A stretch of DNA of 64,000 bases from Larkinella knui (GTDB lineage: Bacteria > Bacteroidota > Bacteroidia > Cytophagales > Spirosomataceae). The translations under genes were made by a program, and so were the position numbers. The stretch is taken from assembly GCF_003858645.1 (NCBI RefSeq), contig NZ_RQJP01000004.1, positions 434,001-498,000 of the forward strand, written 5' to 3'. Below are positions 1 to 8,718 of the stretch, piece by piece. Position 1 is the stretch's first letter. Each line of letters starts with the position of its first letter. Under the pieces are notes generated by a model. That model did no database searches. It saw only the letters and a program-made list of their open reading frames with translations, and had not been told where the DNA came from.

Positions 1-669
1 ATCGGCTCCGCCATGACTTCTTTCTACATGTTCCGCTTGCTGTTTCTGACCTTTTTCGGTCGTTTCCGCGGGTCGGAGCACACGCGTGAGCATTTGCACG
101 AATCCCCCGCAACGATGACGATTCCGCTGCTGGTGCTGGCGGCCCTGTCGGTGATCGGCGGCTTTTTCAACGTTCCGGAAGTACTGGGCGGCAGTGCACC
201 ATTGGCGGAGTTTCTCAGTCCGATTTTTGAGTTGTCTCACAAAGTCCGGCCCAATGCCTTCAACGAAACCCTACTGACCCACAGCCAGGAATATATGCTG
301 ATGGGCGTGTCGGCCGGAGTTGCCATTATCGCGCTGATTGCTGCGTATGTAATGTATATACAGCGGGTTAATCTGCCCGAATCCGATACGGTTGAACGGC
401 CGGTTCTGGAAAAAGTGCTGTACAACAAATATTACATCGACGAATTTTACGAAAACATCATCGTGAAACCGACGCGGGGTTTGTCGGACGCCTTCTATAG
501 TTTCGGTGAGTTTATCATCGATGGCGTCGTCAACGGAATTGGCTGGGGCGTCAAACAGACGTCGGGACAGTTGCGGAAAATGCAAACCGGCTCGATCGGC
601 TTCTACGTTTTCGCGATGGTCGTCAGCATTGCCGCTATTCTGTGGTTGCGGTTTTTTATCAAGTTTTAG
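1..669 (+). CDS. nuoL: NADH-quinone oxidoreductase subunit L, C-terminal part
   Basis: This is the C-terminal part of a membrane antiporter-like subunit of respiratory complex I, which couples NADH:quinone electron transfer to proton pumping. The reading frame is open from base 1, so the gene starts upstream of the window and about 222 codons remain. Visible are a hydrophobic segment near the start, a segment around residue 100, the conserved NuoL-type stretch YNKYYIDEFYEN, and a last membrane helix ending in LRFFIKF. It lies 49 bases before nuoM on the same strand, in the usual L-M-N order. The family assignment is secure because of the two downstream partners. Confidence 0.95.
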   Translation: MGSAMTSFYMFRLLFLTFFGRFRGSEHTREHLHESPATMTIPLLVLAALSVIGGFFNVPEVLGGSAPLAEFLSPIFELSHKVRPNAFNETLLTHSQEYMLMGVSAGVAIIALIAAYVMYIQRVNLPESDTVERPVLEKVLYNKYYIDEFYENIIVKPTRGLSDAFYSFGEFIIDGVVNGIGWGVKQTSGQLRKMQTGSIGFYVFAMVVSIAAILWLRFFIKF

Positions 670-718
670 TTCATTAGGGATCGGTCAACGGGTACCATCA
701 CTTATCATAAAGTTGTAG

Positions 719-2173
719 ATGCTTACACTTTCCATTCTGCTCTTCCCGATTCTGGCGGCTCTGCTGGTGCTGGCTGTTGGGGGGAAACAGGCCAAACAAA
801 TCGCTTTTCTGGGCGCGTTGGTCGAACTGGGCTTATCGGGTTATGCCTTTTTTAACTTTGTTCCCGACGCTACTTCCCAATTCAGTTTCGATTATCCGTG
901 GATTTTCGCGGGCAGTATTCGCTTCAGTGCCGGTATCGACGGTGTCAGTCTGCTGCTCGTCGTTCTGACGGGCCTGCTGACGCCACTCATCATTCTGTCG
1001 GCTTTCCGCCATACGTATGAACGCCCGGCGGTATTTTATTCGCTGATTCTGTTCATGCAAGCTGCCTTAATGGGGGTTTTCACGGCGCGGGATGCCTTTC
1101 TTTTCTACCTCTATTTCGAAGCGGCTCTGATTCCGATTTACTTTCTGGCCGCTTCATGGGGCGGGGAAAACCGGATTGCGGTCACCTTCAAGTTTTTCCT
1201 GTATACCATTTTCGGCAGCTTGTTCATGCTGGTGGCGCTGGTTTATCTGTATTTCAAAACAGCGACGCCAGCCGGTTTACATTCATCAGCCATCGTTGAT
1301 TTTTATAATCTGAATCTGAGTTCAACCGAGCAAACCTGGATTTTCTGGGCATTTTTTGTCGCTTTTGCCATTAAAATGCCGGTATTTCCCTTCCATACCT
1401 GGCAACCGGATACCTACGTTGAATCGCCAACACCGGCTACCATGCTGCTGGCCGGTATTATGCTCAAAATGGGGGTTTATGGGGTCATTCGTCTGCTATT
1501 GCCCATCGTTCCGGAGGGCGTCAACCTGTGGGGAACCACGGCCATTGTCCTTTCCGTCATCGGTATTGTGTACGGAGCGATCATTGCCATTCGCCAGCGC
1601 GACATCAAGCGACTGATTGCCTATTCGTCGTTTTCGCACGTCGGATTGATGGCGGCCGGCGTTTTCTCGCAAACTTCCTACGGTATTCAGGGCGCACTCG
1701 TGCAGATGCTGGCGCACGGGATCAATGTCGTCGGTATGTTTTTCGTGGCCGACATCATCACATCCCGCACCAACACCCGGCTGCTCGACCAGATGGGCGG
1801 CATTACCCGGTATACACCCAAACTGACGGTTTATTTCATGATTCTGCTGCTGGGAACCGTAGCGCTGCCGCTGACCAACGGCTTTGTCGGTGAGTTTTTA
1901 CTGCTGGCGGGTGTATTCGAACACAACAACATCCTCGGTGCCGTGGCCGGTCTGACCATCATATTCGGGGCGGTTTATATGCTGCGGTTGTTTCAAAAAA
2001 CCATGTTTGGAAAAACGACCGATTTTACAACCGGTTTCAATGATGTATCGGGCAGCGAAAGCTGGGTTTTTATTCCGCTTTGCATCATGGTTTTCTGGAT
2101 TGGCCTCGTACCCAACTCCTTTTTGAAACTGACCGAACCAGCGGTGGCGAATCTGTTACAATTTATAAAATAG
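719..2173 (+). CDS. nuoM: NADH-quinone oxidoreductase subunit M
   Basis: This is a 484-residue polytopic inner-membrane protein, a normal length for NuoM, one of the three Mrp-antiporter-like proton-pumping subunits of complex I. Visible family marks are HTWQPDTYVESPTPATMLLAG, whose charged and proline residues sit in the broken helix of the channel, and IKRLIAYSSFSHVG, which carries the channel lysine. The ATG start gives a hydrophobic N-terminus directly. It follows nuoL by 49 bases and precedes nuoN by 48 bases, so the three are almost certainly cotranscribed. A GC-rich repeat fills the nuoM-nuoN gap. Confidence 0.96.
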   Translation: MLTLSILLFPILAALLVLAVGGKQAKQIAFLGALVELGLSGYAFFNFVPDATSQFSFDYPWIFAGSIRFSAGIDGVSLLLVVLTGLLTPLIILSAFRHTYERPAVFYSLILFMQAALMGVFTARDAFLFYLYFEAALIPIYFLAASWGGENRIAVTFKFFLYTIFGSLFMLVALVYLYFKTATPAGLHSSAIVDFYNLNLSSTEQTWIFWAFFVAFAIKMPVFPFHTWQPDTYVESPTPATMLLAGIMLKMGVYGVIRLLLPIVPEGVNLWGTTAIVLSVIGIVYGAIIAIRQRDIKRLIAYSSFSHVGLMAAGVFSQTSYGIQGALVQMLAHGINVVGMFFVADIITSRTNTRLLDQMGGITRYTPKLTVYFMILLLGTVALPLTNGFVGEFLLLAGVFEHNNILGAVAGLTIIFGAVYMLRLFQKTMFGKTTDFTTGFNDVSGSESWVFIPLCIMVFWIGLVPNSFLKLTEPAVANLLQFIK

Positions 2174-2179
2174 CAATAA

Positions 2180-2198
2180 GCCGGGCCGCCGGTGCGGT
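2180..2198. repeat. GC-rich intergenic repeat, copy 1
   Basis: The 19-base sequence GCCGGGCCGCCGGTGCGGT in the nuoM-nuoN gap recurs with one mismatch at 40028-40046. It has a CCGG-rich, partly palindromic core. It is probably a copy of a dispersed REP-like family. Confidence 0.5.
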
Positions 2199-2221
2199 TT
2201 GAATTTCAAACGATAAACAAT

Positions 2222-3613
2222 ATGCTTTCGATTATACTGCTGTCTGTATTTGGAATCGTGCTCTTGTACCTGGGCTTTCTAAAATCCCGGGCGGTTCTGT
2301 TACCGGCGACCTTATTTTTTATCCTCGTTGCACTCGGAGCCGGGTTTCTGGAGTGGAATAAATCGTACCTCTATTTCGGCGATATGCTGCTGGTGAACAA
2401 CGTCGCCATTTTATTTACGACTATTGTGCTTCTTTCAGCTTTTATGGTGGTTTCTTTATCCGGTGATTTTCTGGAGGATGAGAACGCCCAACCCGCTGAA
2501 TATTACGCCATTCTGCTGTTTTCCATCGTCGGCGCCATCATGATGATTGGCTACGAAAACCTGATTATGCTCTTTGTCGGCGTCGAAATTCTATCGGTTT
2601 CCATGTACGTTCTGACGGGCAGCGACAAGCGGAATCTGCGGTCGAACGAAGCGGCACTGAAGTATTTTCTGATGGGCGCTTTCGCCACTGGTATTATGCT
2701 GTTCGGTATGGCCTTGTTGTATGGCGCAGCGGGCTCGTTCACGCTGACCGATATCAAGGGCTACATTGCTCTGTCGAAAGGGCATCCTTCCCTGTTGCTG
2801 TATATGGGCGTTTTGCTGGTATTGATCGGCATGCTGTTCAAGGTATCGGCTGCTCCCTTTCACTTCTGGACGCCCGACGTATACGAAGGTGCCCCCACGT
2901 TGTTTACCGCTTTTATGTCGACGGTGGTAAAAACCGCCGGTTTTGCGGCCTTGCTTCAGCTGCTTTCGGTCTCATTCAGCGCCATATACGGCTTTTGGTG
3001 GGTCATGCTGGCGGTCATTACGGCCCTGACCTTGCTGGTTGGAAACCTGACGGCGGCCTACCAGAACAGCTTTAAACGCATGATGGCCTATTCCAGCATT
3101 TCCCACGCCGGTTATCTGCTGATCGGTTTGGCGGCTCTGGGCCAGCAATCGAAACCGGCGCTCGTCTTTTATTCATTGGCGTATTCCGTATCCACCATCG
3201 CTGCGTTCGGCATTCTGCTGGTGGTGTCCAAGCAACGCGTTGCCGACGGTCGGCCCGACGATACGTATACCGCCTTCAACGGTTTATCCCGTCAGAATCC
3301 GTTGCTGGCGTTCATTCTGGCCGTGTCCATGCTGTCGCTGGCCGGTATTCCGCTGACGGCCGGTTTCTGGGGTAAATTCATGGTCTTTTCGGCCGCCATC
3401 GACAAAGGCATGGTCTGGATGCTGGTGCTGGCGGTTCTGATGTCGGCGGTGGGGATCTATTACTACTTCCGGGTGGTCATTGCGATGTATTTCCGGGAAG
3501 GCTCATCGACCCACATTCAGGTGGCTCCGTTTTATCGGTTTGTGCTGATCGCTGCAACTATATTAACCATTGTTCTGGGGCTTATTCCCGGTTTATTTCA
3601 AAATTTGATGTAG
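2222..3613 (+). CDS. nuoN: NADH-quinone oxidoreductase subunit N
   Basis: This is the last complex I antiporter-like membrane subunit, about 463 residues from the ATG chosen here. Family motifs are HFWTPDVYEGAPT and FKRMMAYSSISHAGY, which hold the channel residues. An in-frame GTG 30 bases upstream would extend the protein. I prefer the ATG because it begins a hydrophobic helix at once and because the extension would run into the GC-rich repeat. No further nuo gene follows, so this appears to be the end of the operon. Confidence 0.95.
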   Translation: MLSIILLSVFGIVLLYLGFLKSRAVLLPATLFFILVALGAGFLEWNKSYLYFGDMLLVNNVAILFTTIVLLSAFMVVSLSGDFLEDENAQPAEYYAILLFSIVGAIMMIGYENLIMLFVGVEILSVSMYVLTGSDKRNLRSNEAALKYFLMGAFATGIMLFGMALLYGAAGSFTLTDIKGYIALSKGHPSLLLYMGVLLVLIGMLFKVSAAPFHFWTPDVYEGAPTLFTAFMSTVVKTAGFAALLQLLSVSFSAIYGFWWVMLAVITALTLLVGNLTAAYQNSFKRMMAYSSISHAGYLLIGLAALGQQSKPALVFYSLAYSVSTIAAFGILLVVSKQRVADGRPDDTYTAFNGLSRQNPLLAFILAVSMLSLAGIPLTAGFWGKFMVFSAAIDKGMVWMLVLAVLMSAVGIYYYFRVVIAMYFREGSSTHIQVAPFYRFVLIAATILTIVLGLIPGLFQNLM

Positions 3614-3679
3614 TTATCGAGAACCGTAGGCTCATAAACATCTCATCCATAAAGGCGTAACAAGAGCCGTTCTTTACCT

Positions 3680-4207
3680 TTGAGTTCTCAGATAACGAAA
3701 AGCCCCTGCATCAAGGTGATAAGTGTGAATAGCAGCGAACCTATAATCAAAGAAGTAAAGAAGACCAGCTTTTTTACATTCTTTCTAACGGCGCTTTTAG
3801 GAGCAACGGTCAACTTTATTTCCCAGATTTTTTACCGGAAATTTTTCGATTTTGACACCAGCGTGCTATTGGGGTATCTGACGGCTACCGTGGTCAGCTT
3901 CCTTCCTACAAAAAACTACGCCTTTTCAGCCAGTAAAACCGGCAATACCGGTCGCGAAATGGTGAAGTTTCTGGCAATCGCCCTCGTCGCGTGGGGCGTT
4001 CAGGTAGGCATGGCCGTTGCGACGCTGGAATGGGTGGCCAATCCTTATTTTCCGGCCGTTTTGTTATTCTGGCGCGAGAAAGCATCGCACGTCGTGGGAA
4101 TGGGTTTTAGCTTTCTGGCTAATTATTTCGGTCATAAATTATTGACCTTCCGCAGTACCGGCATGTATGACAAATTAAAAGCCCGATCCAATCGTGGTAC
4201 TGAATAA
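3680..4207 (+). CDS. GtrA-like membrane protein
   Basis: This protein of up to 175 residues has four hydrophobic segments spaced as in the GtrA/DPMS family, small four-helix membrane proteins thought to help move polyprenol-linked sugars across the inner membrane. Visible family-like features are the first helix FFLTALLGATVNFISQI, a glycine/aromatic second helix, LVAWGVQVGMA, and the terminal FSFLANYFGHKLLTF, which resembles the conserved FxxNRxWTF-type end. The start is uncertain: the longest frame begins with TTG, and GTG codons at 3716 and 3725 are alternatives. It stands alone between nuoN and a small lipoprotein gene. The sugar substrate cannot be inferred. Confidence 0.75.
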   Translation: MSSQITKSPCIKVISVNSSEPIIKEVKKTSFFTFFLTALLGATVNFISQIFYRKFFDFDTSVLLGYLTATVVSFLPTKNYAFSASKTGNTGREMVKFLAIALVAWGVQVGMAVATLEWVANPYFPAVLLFWREKASHVVGMGFSFLANYFGHKLLTFRSTGMYDKLKARSNRGTE

Positions 4208-4332
4208 ATACCATACGCAATGTGATATTTAAAAGCCTTTTCTATATTTTATCAGTTGAAAGGCAGGACGTTATTGTATTTTTTGATTTTATGTTAAATT
4301 TACGGCTCAAACCTTAAACGCCCCGAGACGAA

Positions 4333-4524
4333 ATGAAAAAAGTATTAGCACTTCTGTTCGTAGGTAGCATGCTTACCTTCGCAGCTTGCCAAAGCAAACC
4401 CAAAACAGAAGAAACGACTTCAACAGACAGCACCGCTACGATGTCATCTGATAGCAGCACGATGTCTACCGACAGCGCAACGGCAGCCCCGGCTGACAGC
4501 GCAGCTGCCGACACGACGAAGTAA
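4333..4524 (+). CDS. small Ser/Thr/Asp-rich lipoprotein
   Basis: This 63-residue protein has a textbook lipoprotein signal: MKK, a hydrophobic core, and the lipobox FAAC with cysteine 19. The mature 45 residues are almost entirely low-complexity Ser, Thr, Asp and Ala, with no recognisable fold. Such short acidic, Ser/Thr-rich lipoproteins are common in Cytophagales and their role is unknown. The gene has its own AT-rich upstream region and is followed by a strong terminator, so it is probably monocistronic. Confidence 0.8.
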   Translation: MKKVLALLFVGSMLTFAACQSKPKTEETTSTDSTATMSSDSSTMSTDSATAAPADSAAADTTK

Positions 4525-4551
4525 TCAGACGATCTGAAAACGAACTGACGG

Positions 4552-4583
4552 AAAAAGCCTTATCTTTATGATAGGGCTTTTTT
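4552..4583 (+). terminator. rho-independent terminator after the small lipoprotein gene
   Basis: AAAAAGCCTTATC pairs with GATAGGGCTTTTT (one G-T pair) around a short TTTAT loop and runs into a T tract. It overlaps the region just before the sprT-like start codon. Confidence 0.85.
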
Positions 4584-4596
4584 GTTTATAGTGGGA

Positions 4597-5199
4597 ATGG
4601 AAGTACGTCGTATTTTAGAAAAACACCTGCCGGACCATGCCGTCTCCTATTGTTATGATTTGTGGAAAAACCACCCGTTTACGTTTGTAGCGTCGCGTCC
4701 ACGGCGCACTAAACTGGGCGATTTTCGCGTTGAACGGGGCACCGAGTTGACCATTACCGTGAACAACGACCTGAATCCGTACGCGTTCCTGATCACCTAT
4801 CTGCACGAAGTGGCTCATTTGCTGGTGTATCAACGCTACCGCCGGTTTGGGCAGCCGCATGGGCCGATCTGGAAACGAACCTTCCGGGAAGTTATGCAGC
4901 CGGTGTTGCAGGAGTCGGTTTTTCCATCGACGGTATTGATTCCATTGAAAGATTATCTCAGTAATCCGGCGGCTTCAACGGGCGCTCATCCAACGCTGAC
5001 CCGCGCGCTGCGGCAACTGGATGTACAACCCGCCGGCCAGCAGTTACTGGTTGAAATGCCGGAAGGCGAAAGCTTCCGTTTTTTGCAGAAAGAATACATC
5101 CGGGGTATAAAACGGCGGACGCGCGTCGTTTGTACAGAGAAGACTACAGGTTTGAAAGTGTCGATTTGGGCGCATGTTTGGGTGGAAAAAACGGAATAA
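4597..5199 (+). CDS. SprT-like zinc metalloprotease domain protein
   Basis: This is a cytoplasmic protein of about 200 residues with the SprT/Spartan-type zinc-binding motif HEVAH at residues 70-74, preceded by the hydrophobic stretch YAFLITYL. Downstream GQPHGPIWKRTFREVM resembles the conserved HGxxWK segment of SprT proteins. The ATG at 4597 is preferred to an in-frame TTG 15 bases upstream, which lies in the T tract of the preceding terminator. The last 26 bases overlap the porU start in another frame, so the two genes are likely translationally linked. The substrate is unknown; eukaryotic Spartan relatives cleave DNA-protein crosslinks, but nothing here shows that role. Confidence 0.82.
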   Translation: MEVRRILEKHLPDHAVSYCYDLWKNHPFTFVASRPRRTKLGDFRVERGTELTITVNNDLNPYAFLITYLHEVAHLLVYQRYRRFGQPHGPIWKRTFREVMQPVLQESVFPSTVLIPLKDYLSNPAASTGAHPTLTRALRQLDVQPAGQQLLVEMPEGESFRFLQKEYIRGIKRRTRVVCTEKTTGLKVSIWAHVWVEKTE

Positions 5200-8100
5200 A
5201 TGCGGGTTAGCGGTTTATCTGCTTCTGTTTGGATTGGGCCTGAACGCACGGGCGCAACCGTTGCCGTCGGTATTGGCCGAAGGCCAATGGCTGAAAATCG
5301 GCGTTACCAAAACCGGTGTCTATAAACTTGATGCGGCTTTTCTGACGAAGTCAGGCGTCGCCGTTTCCAGTCTCGATCCGCGCACGATTCGAATTTTCGG
5401 CAACGGTGGGGCGGCACTACCGCAGGCGAATAGCCAAGCCCGCCCGCGTGATCTGACGGAAAACGCCATCCTGGTAACCGGTGAAACCGACGGGCGGTTC
5501 GACGCCGGGGATGCCGCCTATTTTTTTGCCGAAAGCCCGCATCCGATTGCGTATGATTCGACCGCCAGACGGTTCTCGCACCAGATCAATCCGTATACCG
5601 ATACAACCTATTATTTCCTGACTTTTGGGCAGAAAACCGGCCAACGAATTTCCGCGCAGCCAGCGATTCCGCAATCGGGTACGGCCATCACTGAATTTGA
5701 CGATTATGCCTACTACAAACCGGGTGGCGAAATGACCAACCTGGTTCGGTCGGGGCGGGAGTGGCTGGAATACCTCGGAATCGGAACGGATAAAACCGTT
5801 TCGTTCACCCTGCCCGGTATTGTGGCGGGTTCCCCCGCACTCATTACATCGGACGTCGTGGGCCGCGCCCTGATCAATACGCAGTTTCAGTTGAAATGGA
5901 ACACGCAGGTGATCGGCACGCAGCCCATCGAAAGTGTAACCGATTATACGTATGACCGAAAAGGTCGTCAAAACCGCCAGACGTTTACCCTAACGCCCGC
6001 TTCGCCGGCAAGCCCCGTTACCATATCGCTGACGTATGATAAAAACGGACAGGGCTACCTGCAATCTTTAGCGATTCAGACCCGGCGCGCCCTCCGTCGG
6101 TATGACGAACCGTTTCTGTTTCGATCGCTGGAATCGGTTCGGTACGCCGTGGTCCGGTATGTGGTTCAGCAAGCCAGTGCTGCCATGCAGGTCTGGGACG
6201 TCACCAACCGGCAAACGCCGGTTTTGATGCCCGTAACCATCAATGAAAAACAGGAGGGGAGCATCGCGGCCCCGGGAAACCGGTTGCGGGAATACCTGGT
6301 TTTTTCGCCGGAACAGGCGTATACGCCCGAAACGATAACCGCGATTACCAACCAGAATCTGCAGACCCAGGCTACGCCCGACCTGCTGATTGTGACGCCG
6401 GTAGCCTGGCGGACGCAGGCGGAGCGGCTGGCTGATTTTCGCCGGAAAAACGATAAGTTGGATGTTCTGGTGGTTAGTTCGCCGGAAGTTTATAACGAAT
6501 TTGCGTCTGGCCAGCCCGATCCGACCGCCCTTCGGGATTTTGCCCGTCGACTGACCAACCAGACGCCGGGTAAGTTAAAATACGTACTGCTTTTTGGGGA
6601 TGCTACGTTCGATTACAAAAATTATTCGAAGCTGCTGACTCCAGGCCAACTGGCGGCTACCATTCCCACGTACGAAAGCCGGGAGTCGCTGCATCCGGTT
6701 TTGAGTTACAGTTCCGACGATTATTTCGGATTTATGGAAACCGCAGAGGGCGAGTGGACCGAAGATTTTTCGGGCGATCACACGCTCGACATCGGGGTGG
6801 GCCGGTTGCCCGTCAAGTCGGTCGGGGAGGCCCGGATTGTGGTTGACAAACTGATCCGGTATGCAGCTACGGGTAAAGTGCCGGGCGACTGGCAAACCAA
6901 AATCGCTTTCGTCGCGGACGATGGTGACCGGGATTTTCCGAATATTCACCAAATCGATGCCGACCGGCTTGCCCAGAAAATTTCCGCCCTGCGCCCGCCG
7001 TTCCGGACCGAAAAGCTTTATCTGGATAGTTTTACGCAGGAATCGAGTCCCGGCGGTCAGAAGGCACCGGTTATGAACCAGACGATTACCAAAGCATTGA
7101 ATGACGGGCGGTTGATTATAAACTACACCGGCCACGGTGGCGAGTCGGGCTGGGCGGAGGAGCAAATTGTTACTTTGCAGGACATTCTGGGCTGGACCAA
7201 TCAGCGGCTTCCGATCTTTGTGACGGCAACCTGTCAGTTTGGTCGCTACGACGATCCGGCGCAGACATCCGGTGCCGAACTGGCTTTGCTGAATCCGCAG
7301 GGAGGCTGTATTGCCCTGTTGACGACTGCCCGACCGGTTTATGCCAGTACGAATTATTTGTTGAATAACGCTTTTTACGATGCGCTCGCCCAAAATACCG
7401 CCAGTGGTGCTCCCCGCCTGGGCGACTTGATCCGGATTACGAAAAATGGTAGCCTAAGTGGCAGCCTGAACCGCAATTTCACCTTGCTAGGCGATCCGTC
7501 CATGCAGTTGGCCTTTCCGACCGCCAAAGCGACCCTGACGCGCATCAATGGGAAGGCCATCGGACCGAAGGCCGATACGCTTCAGGCGCTGCAAACCGTT
7601 CGGCTGGAGGGCGAAATCCGGCAGGCCGACCTGCTGCTAAACCAGTTTAACGGTTCCGTAAAAGTTACGCTGTTTGACAAAGCCGATACAATGACGACCA
7701 ACGGAACGGAATATAGCCCGCCGATGAACTATGCGGAATACCGCAACCCACTTTATACGGGCCAGGTCAGCGTTCGGAACGGCCAATTCGTTTGCCAGTT
7801 TGTTATGCCCAAAGATTTGGACTATCGCATTGGATTGGGAAAAGTATTTATCTATGCCGTTCGGGCCGATAGTCTGGTGGAAGCCGCCGGGAGCTATGAT
7901 AATTTATTAATCGGTAGCAGTGTCCTGAATCCGGTGGCCGACACGAAGCCTCCCACCATCCGTCTGTTTATCAATGATACGACCTTTGTCGATGGCGGAA
8001 CGGTTTTTGGACCGATTACTACACTGATTGCCAAACTAAATGACGAAAATGGCATCAATATTGCGCGCAACGGTATTGGCCACGAAGTAACGGTTCGGCT

Positions 8101-8602
8101 GAACGGCGGTCCGCCGGTTGTGGTGAATGAGTATTTTAGGGCTGACCCTGATACGTACCGGAGCGGGGTAGTGCAGTATAGCTGGTCTAGTTTAGAACCA
8201 GGGACGTATACAGTTCAGTTGAAGGCGTGGGATGTTTACAATAATCCGGCAGAATCTACGTTGAAATTTGTAGTTTCTGCCCAACCGGCTCTGGTCATTC
8301 AGTCGGTTGCTGTAACACCCAACCCATTTCAGGAACAGGCAAACTTCGGTTTGCAACACAACCGCCCCGGCGATGCGTTAGAAAGTACGCTACTGATTGC
8401 CGATTTGAGCGGCCGAACAGTGAGTGAACGAACCGATCGATGTTTCAGTTGCAACCCGTCTATTTCCGGACTAAGCTGGAACGGAACCATGTCGAGCGGA
8501 GCAGCGGTTATACCCGGTTTGTATGTTTATAAGCTTGTATTGCGTTCAATGTCTGATGGCTCGATGGCTATATATTCGGGCAAGTTGCTCTACGTTAGAT
8601 AG
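5174..8602 (+). CDS. porU: type IX secretion system sortase PorU (gingipain-type peptidase family C25)
   Basis: This 1142-residue exported protein matches the PorU sortase, which removes the C-terminal targeting domain of T9SS cargo at the outer membrane and attaches the cargo to the cell surface. A signal peptide ends near NARAQ. The C25 catalytic pair is visible: His654 in NYTGHGGESG and Cys687 in FVTATCQFGRYDDP. The last ~90 residues (TPNPF, then FSCNPSISGLSWNGT and GLYVYKLVL) form a FlgD-like or T9SS C-terminal beta domain. The start lies inside the sprT-like gene. porV follows 116 bases later, the arrangement commonly seen in Bacteroidota. Confidence 0.93.
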   Translation: MFGWKKRNKCGLAVYLLLFGLGLNARAQPLPSVLAEGQWLKIGVTKTGVYKLDAAFLTKSGVAVSSLDPRTIRIFGNGGAALPQANSQARPRDLTENAILVTGETDGRFDAGDAAYFFAESPHPIAYDSTARRFSHQINPYTDTTYYFLTFGQKTGQRISAQPAIPQSGTAITEFDDYAYYKPGGEMTNLVRSGREWLEYLGIGTDKTVSFTLPGIVAGSPALITSDVVGRALINTQFQLKWNTQVIGTQPIESVTDYTYDRKGRQNRQTFTLTPASPASPVTISLTYDKNGQGYLQSLAIQTRRALRRYDEPFLFRSLESVRYAVVRYVVQQASAAMQVWDVTNRQTPVLMPVTINEKQEGSIAAPGNRLREYLVFSPEQAYTPETITAITNQNLQTQATPDLLIVTPVAWRTQAERLADFRRKNDKLDVLVVSSPEVYNEFASGQPDPTALRDFARRLTNQTPGKLKYVLLFGDATFDYKNYSKLLTPGQLAATIPTYESRESLHPVLSYSSDDYFGFMETAEGEWTEDFSGDHTLDIGVGRLPVKSVGEARIVVDKLIRYAATGKVPGDWQTKIAFVADDGDRDFPNIHQIDADRLAQKISALRPPFRTEKLYLDSFTQESSPGGQKAPVMNQTITKALNDGRLIINYTGHGGESGWAEEQIVTLQDILGWTNQRLPIFVTATCQFGRYDDPAQTSGAELALLNPQGGCIALLTTARPVYASTNYLLNNAFYDALAQNTASGAPRLGDLIRITKNGSLSGSLNRNFTLLGDPSMQLAFPTAKATLTRINGKAIGPKADTLQALQTVRLEGEIRQADLLLNQFNGSVKVTLFDKADTMTTNGTEYSPPMNYAEYRNPLYTGQVSVRNGQFVCQFVMPKDLDYRIGLGKVFIYAVRADSLVEAAGSYDNLLIGSSVLNPVADTKPPTIRLFINDTTFVDGGTVFGPITTLIAKLNDENGINIARNGIGHEVTVRLNGGPPVVVNEYFRADPDTYRSGVVQYSWSSLEPGTYTVQLKAWDVYNNPAESTLKFVVSAQPALVIQSVAVTPNPFQEQANFGLQHNRPGDALESTLLIADLSGRTVSERTDRCFSCNPSISGLSWNGTMSSGAAVIPGLYVYKLVLRSMSDGSMAIYSGKLLYVR

Positions 8603-8651
8603 TTATAAAAATATATTACAGACTACCTTTTATATTCTATCTTAAACATCG

Positions 8652-8659
8652 TAAATTTG
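8652..8659 (+). promoter_or_regulatory. possible Bacteroidota -7 box upstream of porV
   Basis: TAAATTTG fits the Bacteroidota -7 consensus TAnnTTTG and lies about 60 bases before the porV ATG in an AT-rich gap. No convincing -33 element was found. Confidence 0.35.
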
Positions 8660-8718
8660 GCGTTCTTTCCCTGGTTACCCAACGAACGCGCTGATTCGGG
8701 AGTTAATTAACCTCTTTT

